A DNA stretch of 24,548 nucleotides, from the NCBI GenBank assembly GCA_001598975.1, contig BBXU01003183.1, forward strand, positions 1 through 24,548, given 5' to 3'. Numbering within the stretch: the stretch's first letter is position 1; every line of letters begins with the position of its first letter. The notes below the pieces were generated by a model. It was given only the letters and a program-made list of their open reading frames with translations, did no database searches and was not told the origin of the DNA. Both the position numbers and the translations under genes were made by a program. This DNA comes from Parachlorella kessleri. Taxonomy: Eukaryota; Chlorophyta; Trebouxiophyceae; Chlorellales; Chlorellaceae. Below, in pieces: positions 1 to 10,750 of the stretch.

Positions 1-173
1 TTGCTTTTCGTGCCTTGTCATTGCTTATTACTTTTTACCACTTCTTGACGAGTCGTCAATGACGACCTCAAAGGAACGGAGACAATATCTTTCTAGAAGA
101 AACCTATCTGTAACATCTCACTGGATTGAAGAACCGGGAGGAAGTTCTGAGGTGCCCAGCAAAACCTCTCTGG

Positions 174-178
174 TTTAC
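174..178 (-). terminator. TGTAA poly(A)-type signal for the secreted-protein gene
   Basis: The minus strand reads TGTAA about 22 nt past the TAG stop at 200. TGTAA is the usual polyadenylation signal in chlorophyte nuclear genes. The position fits a short 3' UTR, but a pentamer alone is weak evidence. Confidence 0.35.
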
Positions 179-199
179 ATGGCAAGTGCTCAGGCAAGC

Positions 200-1864
200 C
201 TAAGGGCAGCCACTCTGGGCGCACATGTCGCTGGAAGCATGGATGGACGCCTTCTTGACCTTCAGAAAGCTGAGTCCATACACGTTCGCTATGCCCGCGG
301 CAGCCACCTCTGAGGCAATGCTGCCATAGGAGAACAAATTGTCATTGTAGTATTGTACAACCTGCAGCTTGCAAACTTGTAGCCTCATCATACTTCTCAT
401 GATTCTATCAGCTCTCATTATGTTTGCACTGCATACTGGCATGCAAAACACTTGTCTCTTCGTGCCAGTCTCGGGGCAGCTGCTGCCTGTTGTTTGTTGG
501 GGTGAGCTCTCAGTGACTCCATTCTATGCAGCACAACTTGACGGCCCAGCTCTTTACTCGCCAGCCAACCATGCCAGCTTGGCTGAAGTGCCTAATGGAA
601 GCACGGCTCACCTTGGGGGCGGGTATGATGTAGTAAATGGTCGCCAAAGGAGACTTTTCAACCAAGCCCTGCAGGCAGGTGAGCAGTTCTGCTGCCTCAG
701 GTGATGAAGTGTGGAGCAGGGTTGTGTTATCTGGCAGGATTGTTGGTATGTTCTGCCCCAGCCTCCACCCCCAAGTTACCTTGATGTACAGACTGTTGCC
801 GGCCAAAGCCTGCTTGGTAAGAGTGAAGGCATTGTCGGGGTCAGTAGGCAGGGCTTTACGGACGACGACTGTGTCGTTAAACACCACTTGGGTAACCACC
901 TGCATAGCGCACATATACAAGGTTCCTACTGACTGGTGGATATCTGCCGAAAACCTTCACAATACCTTGCCTCCTTGTCAGATGTGTAGTGCAAGGTCAC
1001 TGGCACAGGCCCACATGGAAAGCCAGGCAAGTGTTAGCAAAAACCACCCTAAGCTTGCCGTCGTTATGCCTCTCAGTATGCTGGGCGCACAAACTCTGCA
1101 AGTAGCGATGAACATGATGATGGACCAAGCATAGTTATGCAACACTGGAGAGTCCAAGCACTGCTGCGCTTTGCTTACCGCGCCACCCTTCCACTGCTGG
1201 TTGCCGTAGGGGTGCAGGAGGGTAGCCAAGGCCTGCACAGAAGCAGGGGGGATGGCTACTGTGGGCATGGACGTGTCCTTGGCAGCAGGCTATGGCTGCA
1301 TTGTACTTGCTTCCTGCTTCAGCCAGCTAGCCAGCCAGGCCCGCCCTCTCCCACGGTTGAGATAAGTGATGGTGCCACTCCTGTTGAGCATGCAAGGCTC
1401 ATCAGCAGCACACCTGCGCCTTCTTCTCTGCGTTCTTGGCCGTCTTGTCGACGGTCACAGTGATGGTCTGTGTGTCGTTCTTGCTGGTTTCCGTCACTTG
1501 CAATGATGGGTCATACTTCAGGTAAGCCTTAATCTGGCTAGGGCGACTGAACCTGCAAAACTGGAACAAACTGGGCTCAAATCCTGGCATACAAAGAGTG
1601 TTAGGCTGGCGCTGACGTGCCAGTCATATATAGGTGACCACCTGAGGAGACTGCACAGAACATTTCTGTGCAAGCAGGGGAGAACCAAAGTCTCAGCGCA
1701 GACAGCTTTTACCGGGCGGTCTAGTTCAGGGAGAAGTGCTTGCCCAGGGAGAAGTGTTGTTCATCTCCCTGGTACTTGAGCTCGCACCATTCAGGCTGCA
1801 GGCCGTGGGCGTGATGCAGGCAAGTCAGGGCCATAACGAGGAGTATCTTGGTGGACCACGTCAT
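200..1864 (-). CDS. Predicted small secreted protein, unknown function (7 exons, ~229 aa)
   Basis: I do not recognise this protein. Exons on the minus strand: 1864-1788, 1552-1414, 1232-1179, 1095-1015, 899-780, 668-612, 361-200. All joins use GT-AG sites and keep one open frame of 690 nt ending in TAG at 202-200. Residues 1-21 look like a signal peptide (MTWST, then a hydrophobic ILLVMALTCL core, then HHAHG), so the product probably enters the secretory pathway. Two N-glycosylation sequons (both NDT) lie in exons 2 and 5. Exon 2 is rich in Thr/Val and beta-like (TQTITVTVD), followed by a Lys-rich stretch. No catalytic motif is evident. A TGTAA motif at 178-174, about 22 nt after the stop, is a plausible poly(A) signal. 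Weak points are the exon 1 donor (AATG/GTGCGA), the exon 4 donor (CAT/GTGGGC), and possible splicing at 313 instead of reading through to the stop. Exons 2, 5 and 6 are the best supported. Confidence 0.55.
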
Positions 1865-2493
1865 CGTGCTTGGTCCTGCAAGTTGTGCCTAGCACGTGCA
1901 GGGCATGGGGTGACCAGCACTTGCCCGACACATAGAGGGATGGCTCACCGGGATTAATCTGAGCGCCATTGACCCTTCGTCACAACTTATAGGCTGCAGT
2001 ATGCCCAACAGGGCAGCACTTGCTCACCAGTGCGGTACCTTGTTTGATCAGCGCACAGAGAAGTCCTTAAGGTTGAAGTCGATGGGGCCGAGCTGCTGCA
2101 AATCAAGCTGCTCGCGCTCGCAATAACAATTGAAGAAGACGGTGTCAGGCAACTGTCGCCATGGGTTCATTCTGTTGGGGCAGCCGCGGGGCGCGGAGGC
2201 GCGCCTGCCCGCTCAGGCTTCAGCCCACCGTCCAGAGGCACGTCCAGAAGTCATCCTTGTGATCGTCAACAGTTTGAGTACCCGCAAGCCCATTCACTCC
2301 CTTCGCAAGCGCAATATCTTGACTTCTTGACGACTGGTAGCCACTGCCCAAGTCGGTATCTACCCAGGGTGCTGCCAGGCATATCAAGTATTAGCAAGGG
2401 TGGCAGGTAGTGCAAACAGGGAATAGAGCTGGACTGGACTGGACTGCCAGGGCTGGATGCAGATATCAAGTATGTCGTACCAATAAAACCACT
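1865..2493. other. Intergenic stretch with short coding-like scraps
   Basis: No complete gene is seen between the start of the secreted-protein gene and the probable 3' end of the coiled-coil gene. On the minus strand a 40-codon frame (ATG near 2173, stop near 2054) and a short stretch near 2275-2222 (VDDHKDDFWTCLWT followed by a GTGGGC donor-like site) look coding-like in composition. Neither can be joined to a neighbour with confidence. They may be decayed exons, 5' sequence of the secreted-protein gene, or chance. A TGGAC triplication sits near 2431-2446. Confidence 0.4.
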
Positions 2494-2982
2494 TTACAGT
2501 TTAGCCAAGCCACTTTGGATGTGTGTTTGATGTACTGCGGCATGCGTGCTTGCAAGCGTGCCACGGGTGAAGTACGTCATCCACATACTTGCAAGCGCGA
2601 GGTACGGGAGTCGTTATGCACGGGTCAAGTCAAAGTCATCCACTGTATGCAGCGATCTTCAGTGCGTACGCTTTGAAGAAGGCCATGGACGGCACAGCGC
2701 TCGTGGAACAGCCTTGACAGGCTGCATGTGCCGGTTTAGGCAAACCAAGGCTGACCTTACCGACCTGGTTGCACATAGTGTCATACCCACATGTATGCGG
2801 CAATAGTCGAGGCCAAAAATAACCCAAACCTCATGCCAAAGCACCAGCGGGCCCCCCATGTCTCAGAAAATACTGCACCCCACGTGAACCATGGAAGTTT
2901 CACACTTCATATATAGGCGTCTTCTCAAATGCACGAACTTGTCGAGTGCGAGCTCAGGCGCCCTGTGCTCCACCCCGCATGC
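2494..2982 (-). other. Probable 3' UTR of the MFP1-like gene
   Basis: About 490 bp lie between the TGA stop at 2985-2983 and the first minus-strand TGTAA at 2498-2494. I read this as 3' UTR because the reductase gene has a similar spacing (about 400 nt). The open frames here (for example minus 2827-2636) have no splice or homology support. A 29-bp tandem copy of the end of the coding sequence lies at its start. Confidence 0.4.
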
Positions 2983-3009
2983 TCAGGCGCCCTGTGCCCC
3001 ACCCCGCAT
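2952..3009. repeat. 29-bp tandem duplication across the stop codon of the MFP1-like gene
   Basis: Bases 2952-2980 and 2981-3009 are identical except for one T/C difference. The second copy (first in the mRNA) contains the last codons and the TGA stop. The other lies immediately downstream in the 3' UTR. Confidence 0.95.
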
Positions 3010-6000
3010 GCGCTGCAGCTCCGCCTTGAGCCTGTCAACCTCCTCAGCGTGCCTAGCAGTCTGCGCCTGCGCCTCCTGGATGGCCTCATGCGCCCTGTCT
3101 TCCACTGTCTCAACAAGCAGCGCAGCCTCAGCACGGATCTGTGCAGCGCGCATGTTGGCTGCTGCCACCCGCTCCGCTGCGACGGTGTCAGCACTAACAG
3201 CGGAGTCCGGGTCGACAACAGGGTCAACAACGCTCAGGCCTGCAGCGGGAGCAATGGCAAGACGACGTGGCGCAGACTGAAAGTCAGGAGCCTCTCCAAC
3301 TGGGCCTGCCGCAGACAAGAAGTCTGGCCCTTGGTCTGCACCATGCAGATTCCCTGCACAACAAACGCCACTCATCATCACCAAACCCTCTTACAGTCAG
3401 AGCTGTACACACCAGCCAGCCAGCCAGCCAGCTTCGGCTGCCGAGCTGTGCAGGGTCACCTGCGTCTCACCGTTGTCCACACCACCACTGCCGCTGCCAT
3501 TGCCCGACTTGGGCTTGCGGGGCCGCTTGGGGGGCTTGGCCAAGTGCGTCGGCCCAGTGCCAGCAGAGTTGAAGGCGCTGGCGGTGGCTTGCAGAATTGC
3601 ACGCTCTTGCTCCGACTCCTGCACGGGGCAAAGCCATGAAAGGTGTGATTCAGAGATCCGGCGCCAGGATGGATCTCTCTGCCGTGAGGCAGCCGCATCA
3701 TCAGGCTTGGCTACTTACTGCAGATAACCTACTGTGCAGCAGCACGTGCATCGAAGCAGCCCCAGAGCTGCTCTGTGGTTCTCACCCACAGCCAGGCAAC
3801 CTTAACCAAGCCGCGCTGCAGGCCTGGCGCACGTAATCCGGGCTGCTGGGAGGGGCTCTTTCCTTTAGCACATAGCCCGGACCAGTACCTGCTAGAGTGT
3901 AACGCTGGAGGGCCTTTCAAGCAGTGCATGTGCAGGCACTTCTACCAAGTACACCACTCCTTTCACAGACCTGCAGCTTCTGCCGGAGTGCCGCCAGCTC
4001 CTCCCGCAGCCCCTCCGCCTCCTTAGATGCCGCCTCCAGCGCTTGCACAGTGCCACCATCGGCCTCACGCAGGCTGCAAGGCACAGAAGACTTGTGGCTG
4101 ACCGTCTTGCAACTAGGCAGCCCACCATGGGAGACAGAGCCAGGGAGGAGGCTGGAGGCAGGTAGCACCTCACGCACAGCAGGGGTGCTTTTTAAAAAAC
4201 AACCGCCACAGATGGATGCATCGTGGTGCCCACCCTACATCATAATAGCCAGGTTTGGTGACTGCTGACCTGGCCAGCTCCAGGCTGAGGCGGCGGATCT
4301 CCCCCTTCGCGGCCGACTCAACCCGGGCGCGCTCCTCCTTCAGCTGCATCGCCTGCAGGGCAAGCCATGGGTGCAACTCCCCTCACAGAAAATACGGTCA
4401 TTGTGAAACAATTTTCGATAGAATGACGACTACGCAAAGAGACATTGAAGCATGGGGCAAAGACCTGTACGTCCTAAGCACCGCGCCGGCAAGGACAGGG
4501 ACGGCCCTGTCAATGTAATGAGACCACCCAAGCAAGCATCAGCTGCCAAGACATACAGCATCACACTCGCCTCACCGTTCTCATCCCCCACGCACCCACC
4601 CACCCACCCACCAGGCTTCACCTAAACCCCGGCTCACTGGCAGCACTCACACGCGCCGCAGCCTGCTGGTTCTTACCAGCCAGCAAACACAGGGGATGCC
4701 CCGTAACACCATTCCCACATGTCATGCCACCGCCAGACCCCTGGCCCGGCGACTCACCACGTCCCGGAACTTCTTGGCCTCCTCCGCATTGGCGTCGGCA
4801 TTTGCCAGCATGAACATCTGGTCTGCCAGCTGCTTGCGCACGGTCTTGAGCTGCTGCTCCGCCTCGCCCAGCTTGCCGGACTTGGCCTCTGCCGCCGCTT
4901 GAGCGTCAGCCAGCTCCTGCACTTGGTGCAAGAGTCAGCAGCCTTGAGGCTGCGGATGCCTTCTTGCAAGGCATGCCGCACGCTCGTGCCCCTTTTCCCC
5001 AATATACAATCATCACCAGACCCACCCATAAGCGCATCCCATGCACACAGTTCCTCAACACCTTGCAGCTGCGCCGGTAAACCCCCCTTCGCGCCCATCG
5101 AAAGGATTAAGGTGGCACTCCAGCCACGTACCTCTTTCAGGCGCTCAGCTGCTGCCAAAGCCTCCATCTCACGGTGCACAGCGTCCTTGGCGTCCTTGGC
5201 AGCCATCTGTCAAAACATAATCATGCGGTCAGCAATGGGGCTCTTATAACAAACATTGGATGGCACCTTGCAGACCAGGCCTTCGCTTGTTGTCACACAG
5301 TTGGGGCCAACTTGACCCTGAGGCTATACCACAGAGCAGAGCCCCTCCCATGCGGCAGGTGGTGGTTGCATGGCCTACCTGTATGTCTTCCTCCATGGCT
5401 GCCAGCTTGGTGTGCTCCCCAGCAAGCTGCTGCTCCAGCCGCTCATTGGCACCCTGCACATGGCCCAGAGCATGGGGAATAACCTCAGCTAGGGTGTCTG
5501 AATCCAAGGACGCCCACCTGGGAGGATATGACTGTGCCTGGCGTGATGTAGGCCTACGGTGCAGCTCTCAGATCAAGCAGCGCTCTTGGCAGGGCCAGTC
5601 CGACACTCTAGACTGCCGCGCTCGGCCCAGCCAGCAAGCCATGCCTTACATGCCAGACAGTAGACACTACATGTAGACAACATGTCAAGCACTGGAGGTT
5701 CAGGAGGCATAGGGTGTGCTGTATTGTGACCACCTGTGCGGCTTCAAGTTCTTGGGTGATGTGCGCTAGTTCCTCCTTGGTGCTTGAAAGTTCTGCCTGC
5801 ACATGGGACCCCATGTGCACCACCACCAAGGTGTGTGTGAATGGTTAGATCTATAACGCAAGATTGGCATGCCAAGGGATGACAGACAAAGTGATAACGG
5901 AAAACAAACAAGGGCGTAATACGCCTGCACAACCCGCGACTCCAAGGGGGGGCGGTCTGTGCCTGCCTGCCTGCTCCTTAATTGTACGCACACAGAGGGC

Positions 6001-9000
6001 TTCCCCTGAATTGACTGCACCGCCAGCCGGGCACGACGCCTACCTGCAAACTAGTTACCGCCTGCGTTGCATCCTGCAGCGCAAACTTGAGCTCCCGGTT
6101 CTCTCCCAGCACGCTCCGTGCGTCCTGCACCAGTAACAAACCTTGCTTATAGCCTTCGGATGGACATTTGCTGTACCAGGGACACCAAAGCGCACCGCAG
6201 CAGGCGGCCAGGGCGTGTAGTGGGTTTTGCAGTGGGCACCACTGAAGTCATTCACGCACACTCGGCATCACTGGTGCCGCCTTCTCACCAGCACCAGGCC
6301 ACCCACCGCCTACCTGCACCGCCGCTGCCCTGGCCTTCTCCAGAAGCTCGCCGCGTGCCCGCTCCTCTGCGACCAGGGCACGGGCCGCATCGGCATCCGC
6401 CTCTGCACGCTCCAGCACGCCTTGCAACCGTGCCACCTACAGCAAAGCGGCAGCACCCACGGGCATGCCAGGTTCTGCAGACATGTGGCCCTTCTGATTA
6501 ACTGTTTCGCTCCATGTGGGGTGTGTCATCATTCATTTGCATATGGGATGCCAGCTGCCACGCCTAGTGAGGCCCCGCTTCTGCTAGGTCGTTTTATCAG
6601 CTCCACACCATTCCATGAGATGCACAGCTGAGCTTCCCATGCTGGGCTGTGCTGGTGGGATGCAGCTGAGGTGGACCTGGGGACATGCTTTAGACTAGGG
6701 TTGTAAAGAACTACTCACACCTGGATCAGCAACTTTAAGCTCACCTCTGCCGCCTCGTCCTCCAGGCGCCTCAGCAGCTCATTCTGGTCTCGGTACCCCG
6801 CCTCCACCTTCTCTTCAAGGTCCTCCACCTGAACAGAGAAATAGCAGCAACAAAACTGTCGCCCAGTAGCCACGCGTCCACTTCATTACGGCAGTGGGGC
6901 TGCCAGATAACAACTCCTTCCACGGCTGCTCGTGCCCTGTTTCATTTCTATGTTTGTTTCTTCCTATCTACGACTAGAACCTGGCAGCGAGACATGGCAA
7001 ATCCAGCCCCTGTTGTGTTTATGCCACCGATGTAATGCCACGCCCAGCTACGCCTGGGTGTGCATGAAAAAGCTTATTCCGCACCTGCTTCTGCAGTGCT
7101 TGCTCCTTAAGCTCAGACGTCTGCCGTTCTCGGACCAGGTCTGCCACCTGCAAGCAGGGGTTGCAGATGCAACGTACCTAAAAGCCTTGGTACTGGACTT
7201 GCGGGGAGCAGCCCAAGACTTCTCCCTTGGCTTTGTCCTTCAGCAAAGTCAGTGCCCATACTTGAGAATGAAAATGACACAATACAGCCTCCCACTTCTC
7301 ATCACAGAGGCAAGCAAGACGCAGCAGAGCTAGTTTCCAATCAGCTTCACCCGCCACCGAGGCAGCCAGGGGCACTACCACAGCCAGCTTCAGGGTACAG
7401 CTAGCCGCCCACCTTGGCCCGCAGCTGCCCCTCCAGAGACCGCTGCTCAACCGCGGCTTTGTCAAGGGCTGCCTGCTGCCGCTGCTGCGACTGCCGCAGC
7501 TCGGCCAGCGCGGCCTCCACAGCATCTCGCTCAGCGTTGAAGGCGGCTGCCGAGGACGCAAGCTGCTGCACTGCCTGGGCGGCGTTGCGCTCCGAATCGA
7601 GCACCTAGCAGAGAAGCATCAGCGGGCAACAGTAAACTTTGCAGGAAGGCCAAGGTCTGTCTAGCTAACTTTTGTTATCCTTCGTAAGTCCATACCGGCT
7701 GATGCATGGTGCCACGCTTGGAGGTGGCAACCACAAGCTAAGGGGGGGAGGGGGAATAATTTCAGCAGCACAGATGCGGGCAACTGGGGGCATGCCTGGC
7801 ACAAGCGTTCCGCACGATCACAACCCGGGGTCAGATGTGGCTGCAGCCTTTGGTTGCCAAAGAGTGAAAAATCAGACTTCCTCTAATAATTAGTGGAAGG
7901 CCAGCACGGACAGTAAAATGCTGCTGAAAGGTAACCTGAACATCCTCCCCGGTTGGCTCACCTTGAATTTGAGTGACTCCCTCTCCTTGCGCACAGTCAC
8001 GAGGTCTTCCTGCGCCTGACTGTTCTCTCGCCGAACCTGCGGCATAGTCGAGATGCGCCCCGGACACTCAGGCGGGTCCGGCGTTGCAGGGCGAAGCGTG
8101 AAAGAGATAGGTGATGTACAAGAAAAAACGAGGCAGCCCTCCTTGGAAGATCCACAGCAGCTGGTCACATGTGAAGCTAGGTTAGCTGCCCCAGCGGAGG
8201 TGCCCTGTGGTAGCGGTTGTCTGTTGCAAGGGGCGACACACTGCCGGAGAGGTCTGCAAGGCCAACGCTGGTGAGTCAAGCCGACAAGCATCCACTCCCA
8301 AAAAGCGCTACAAGCCTAATGTATTCGGTCCGAGCATAAGCAGCACCTCACCTGCTGCAGCTCCGCCTTCACCGCCTCCATCTGCTCCAGCCTCGCCTGC
8401 AGCTCTCCTTGTGTGGCCTGGCCTGCCGCCTGCGCCTCTGCTAGACGGCTGCTGAGGTCGGCCACGCTCGCCTCTGCGCTGCGCTTGGCTGCCTGCACGG
8501 CTGCCAGGGTCCCCTCACGCTCTTCGAGCAAGCCTTGCAGCTGGGCCGCCTCCTGCAGGCACGTTAGCGAAGGAGGTTGCTGGCAAGGTTGGGCACGAGA
8601 AGCTTACGGCCTGTTCGAATTGTGGTGATGCTGCAGAAGTATGACAGCATTCTTGGCAGTGCATGATCACGGTGACCATGACTTCCTCTAGCGTCTCACG
8701 AGGGTGCAAGACCAGAAAGGATTGTCTCAAGGCACACTCCCATGCACTCCTGCACGGCTTGTCTTCTCGCACCTGGCTGCGTGCCTCCAGCTGCATTCGT
8801 AGTTCCCGCATGTGTGCTGCCGCGGTCTGAGCCTCCCTCGTCTGCGCCTCCACCCGAGACTGCAGGTCTTTGACCGATGCCAGGGCCGCCTCTGCCGACC
8901 GAGTTGCCTGCTGCAGTTGCCGCTCCATGTTGCCCAGCTCTAGCACCTGCGATACGCAAGCCTCAATAGATCCATATTAGATCTGCAGTGCTTGGTAAGG

Positions 9001-9935
9001 TCCTACCCTGCAGAACCTGCATGTTGGTGGGAGGTATGTGTGCTATATATAACACCTCCCCGCCATTCCAGTGCCCTTAAGTGGGAGGTTTGTGAATGGT
9101 CCCCTAGGCACACATTTACACGTTCGGAGTGCAAGCTAAGCTCGCATAGGGGCCTACAAGGACCACACAAATGGGGTTTGCTGGCCAGGGCACAGCAGCT
9201 TGCCTTGGCTGCTTCATAACCAACCCTCACTTGCCTTGGGGTACAGCGCGGCACCCACAGCAACAGCACCAACCGCTGCACCGCCCAAGGGGCCTAGCAG
9301 GTCGAATGGAGCTCCTGTTGCAGCTTCCACGAGACTATCGCTGCTGCCCGTGGCTGGAGCCAAGTCGGGAACTGCAACTGTTGCCTCCTGGGGCTCAGCA
9401 GACCATGGTTGCGCGGAGCTTGCATTGCTGTTGTCCGCTGCAGCTGCCACAGGGGCTGCGGCGAGAGCTTCTTCGATCTGCAGTAGAATAACAGTGCAGT
9501 GGAGGCTGTAAGCTGCCTGCACAGCAGGCGCCTTGGCGTCCCAACACAACGCAGCACACCATAGAGAGGCTTGGAGTCCGCGCTAACCAAATTTCAGAGT
9601 TGTGGCAGCTCCAGAACTAACAGCGAGGACCTAAGGGCAGTCCCCAGGAGGGGAATAGTCCCCACCGATTCCTGCCTCACCAGCTGGTCTACAGACTCGT
9701 CTGCACGCGCCCCCTTTATTAATGGTAAGCTCATCGAGGCTGCCAGGCTAGCACCGAACAAGGCCCTTCTGTGCATGATGGGAGGCTGATCACGGTTATC
9801 GCCTGTCTTTTTCCTGTGTCTTGCATCGCAATACAGTGCTGCGGCTCTCGAGCACTGCTTTCTTAATGTCGTGGGCAGCCTTGGCCTTAGAGGGAGAGAG
9901 CTCCCCAAACGGCATCCTACCCCACGGGCCTCCAT
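2983..9935 (-). CDS. MFP1-like thylakoid/nucleoid coiled-coil protein (18 exons, ~855 aa)
   Basis: Minus-strand exons: 9935-9681, 9477-9235, 8946-8773, 8552-8352, 8036-7962, 7604-7413, 7147-7085, 6828-6745, 6436-6314, 6124-6044, 5796-5734, 5453-5379, 5206-5132, 4916-4758, 4352-4270, 4073-3971, 3618-3471, 3353-2983. They join to 2568 nt without a stop. Residues 1-55 are basic and nearly free of acidic residues (plastid transit-like). Residues 55-78 carry HRRALFG, a hydrophobic stretch and an ARA cleavage-like end, as in twin-arginine thylakoid signals. Residues 145-165 are a second hydrophobic segment (GAAVGAVAVGAAL). From about 167 to 690 the protein is almost continuous Ala/Glu/Gln-rich coiled coil. 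A basic patch (KPPKRPRKPK, 711-720) and a final coiled coil (about 778-848) follow. Plant MFP1 has this order: plastid signal, hydrophobic domain, long coiled coil, DNA-binding C-terminus. Coiled coils converge easily, so the family name is inference. The start could instead be ATG 10004 or 10052 in the same frame. Confidence 0.8.
3412..3430. repeat. CCAG microsatellite in an intron
   Basis: Tandem CCAG tetranucleotides lie in the last intron of the MFP1-like gene (3354-3470). This is simple sequence with no clear function. Confidence 0.9.
4594..4611. repeat. ACCC microsatellite in an intron
   Basis: Four and a half ACCC units lie within the intron between the exons ending at 4758 and starting at 4352 of the MFP1-like gene. 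This is simple sequence only. Confidence 0.9.
8947..9234 (-). other. GC-AG intron in the MFP1-like gene
   Basis: Exon 2 ends ...CCC AAG at 9235 and the intron starts GCAAGT. The next exon starts after GCAG at 8946 in phase 0. The nearby GT option (CAA/GTGAGG) would leave phase 1 and break the frame, so the GC donor is favoured. AAG/GCAAGT is the canonical strong GC-donor consensus. Confidence 0.75.
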
Positions 9936-10348
9936 ACTTACTCGATAGGCTGACGATGATTTCGATGCCCCTTTACTGGTGCAACTGGTGATAGACGGCT
10001 TCATCTGATCCTGACTCATCACTGTAGTCACGCCAGAGTTGAGCCCACCCACGTCTGGACACTTTGCTGACTATATGGCCAGCCTTGCACGTTTACAGGA
10101 CTCGCTAGTTGCTACGGAGGAGTTGTGAAGGCTGCACTTCGCCGCCACCAACCCCAGCGACGCCATTTTCACTGGTTCAATTGGTACACTGCTTTTGTCG
10201 ATGGTGGCAGGCAATGCGAACAGCAAGGAGATAGGAGTGGAGTGGACTAACAAGGCTGGGTGCAGGTACGCTCTGTGTCTTGCCTGAGTTCTAACCTTGC
10301 CCGTCTCTTTGCTGAAATTTTACACCGTCACGCACCCAGCAAAACTCT
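9936..10348. other. 5' region of the MFP1-like gene / intergenic
   Basis: This stretch lies between the chosen start of the MFP1-like gene and the probable 3' end of the reductase gene. The first ~117 bases stay open in frame with exon 1 and hold two further ATGs (10004, 10052) with a Ser/Thr/Lys-rich, acid-poor translation, so part may be transit peptide. A strong donor-like GTAAGT sits directly before the ATG at 9935. Beyond that I see only presumed promoter sequence. Confidence 0.4.
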
Positions 10349-10750
10349 TACACTGCAGTTGATGGTTGCTCAATCTCTTCCTCTCTGTCGGCTGGTTAGT
10401 TGGCACGCAAAGCAGAAGGCCACTTGGAGTTACCCCAGCAGCAGGCCCAGGGACTGTGCAGAGTTCATATGGCAGCGTAGGTCAGAAGTGACCGAGGTAG
10501 CGTCAAGCGATTACTTGAACATCTATAAACTATACGACTATTGGTGCCGCTAACTCCTAACTACATGCAATACCTCAACCGTGTACTGGTGCCCATAGTG
10601 GTTGCAACACTAGTGAGTATCACTATGGTGGCAAACTCACTGGAAGTCAGTCCTTCACGAAACAAGCCAAACAACCCAAGCCAGGTGTGTCACCAGGTGC
10701 ACGCAGTGGTGATCTTCTCATCTGTAAAGCTGGTGTTGGAGGCACTCACA
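10349..10750 (-). other. Probable 3' UTR of the glyoxylate reductase gene
   Basis: About 400 nt separate the TAG stop at 10753-10751 from a minus-strand TGTAA at 10353-10349; a second TGTAA is at 10324-10320. No coding sequence with splice or homology support is seen on either strand. The plus frames here (10260-10553, 10541-10972) look like chance frames, the latter overlapping the true last exon. Confidence 0.4.

Noticed and set aside
960..1003. Minus-strand VTLHYTSDKEA-like exon between exons 4 and 5 of the secreted-protein gene
   Set aside because: It looks protein-like, but no splice choice joins it in phase to both neighbours; skipping it keeps the frame.
2636..2859. Minus frame with WVIFGLDYCRIHV, faintly like a retroelement aspartic protease/spacer segment
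   Set aside because: Too short, catalytic motif absent, no flanking element structure; placed in the probable 3' UTR.
2929..3639. Long plus-strand frame of 236 codons opposite the last exons of the coiled-coil gene
   Set aside because: Antisense shadow of the GC-rich coding exons; runs through introns with no family resemblance.
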